A DNA stretch of 59,497 bases from SVQP01 sp045594445 (lineage in GTDB: Bacteria; Bacillota; Clostridia; Oscillospirales; CAG-272): positions 1 through 59,497 of the forward strand of contig JAZNYL010000006.1 in NCBI GenBank assembly GCA_045594445.1, read 5' to 3'. The notes beneath the pieces are model-generated. The model was not told the DNA's origin and made no database searches. It saw only the letters and a list, made by a program, of their open reading frames with translations. Below, in pieces: positions 59,496-59,497 of this stretch (position 1 is the stretch's first letter; each line of letters starts with the position of its first letter). The position numbers and the translations under genes were made by a program.

Positions 59496-59497
59496 CG

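Overview
The window looks like a chromosomal segment of an endospore-forming Firmicute of the class Clostridia, most likely an uncultured gut-type lineage. The evidence is a complete spoIIIAA-AH operon, a spoIIR fragment, RNase Y, single-chain glycyl-tRNA synthetase, the miaB-ymcA(ricA)-mutS-mutL and dprA-topA-trmFO / rnc-smc-ftsY / yhbY-nadD-yqeK-rsfS gene orders familiar from Bacillus, Sec signal peptides, many lipoboxes, and strong GGAGG ribosome binding sites. Base composition is moderately GC-rich. Genus or species cannot be read from the sequence. No rRNA, tRNA, CRISPR array or insertion sequence was found.

Layout. (1) 1-2500, minus strand: the first codons of a probable engB gene and lon. 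(2) 2501-3325: a candidate structured small RNA on the minus strand, then the promoter and leader of the infC operon. (3) 3326-19362, plus strand: a dense housekeeping block, infC-rpmI-rplT, a TrmH-type methyltransferase, dprA, topA, trmFO, rnc, a radical SAM gene, smc, ftsY, rdgB, yhbY, nadD, yqeK and rsfS, mostly with overlapping starts and stops. (4) 19363-36205: an accessory envelope region. It holds three translationally coupled paralogous membrane-anchored proteins of unknown function, four solute-binding-type lipoproteins (three close paralogues, one diverged) with no permease or ATPase, a calcineurin-like phosphoesterase, a 1258-residue lipoprotein combining a lamin-tail-like region, a CotH-type kinase domain and a seven-blade RCC1 propeller, and a small membrane protein with a zinc ribbon. 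(5) 36430-41235: spoIIIAA-AH. (6) 41379-53612: a PRK06851-type ATPase, miaB, ricA/ymcA-like, mutS, mutL, tgt, a HAD hydrolase and the tldD/tldE pair. (7) 53814-57965: rny, glyQS and a DUF554 membrane protein. (8) 58141-58923, minus strand: rplL and an N-terminally truncated rplJ. (9) 58921-59497: an N-terminally truncated spoIIR and the end of an unknown gene, in visibly more A/T-rich sequence.

How it works together. The housekeeping blocks cover translation (IF3, L35, L20, L10, L7/L12, GlyRS), RNA modification and decay (TrmFO, MiaB, Tgt, RNase III, RNase Y), chromosome maintenance (TopA, SMC, MutS, MutL, DprA) and protein export (FtsY). The accessory region is the most novel part. The three-gene membrane cluster and the diverged lipoprotein gene at 30011 share an almost identical ECF-sigma-like promoter (GGAAC, 16 bases, CGWC, then TATAGRTAGAAG). 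This suggests one envelope-responsive regulon, while the three other lipoproteins each have their own housekeeping-type promoter. The junction near 58920, where two essential or sporulation genes are both cut at their N-terminal side, is best treated as a possible assembly chimera until checked.
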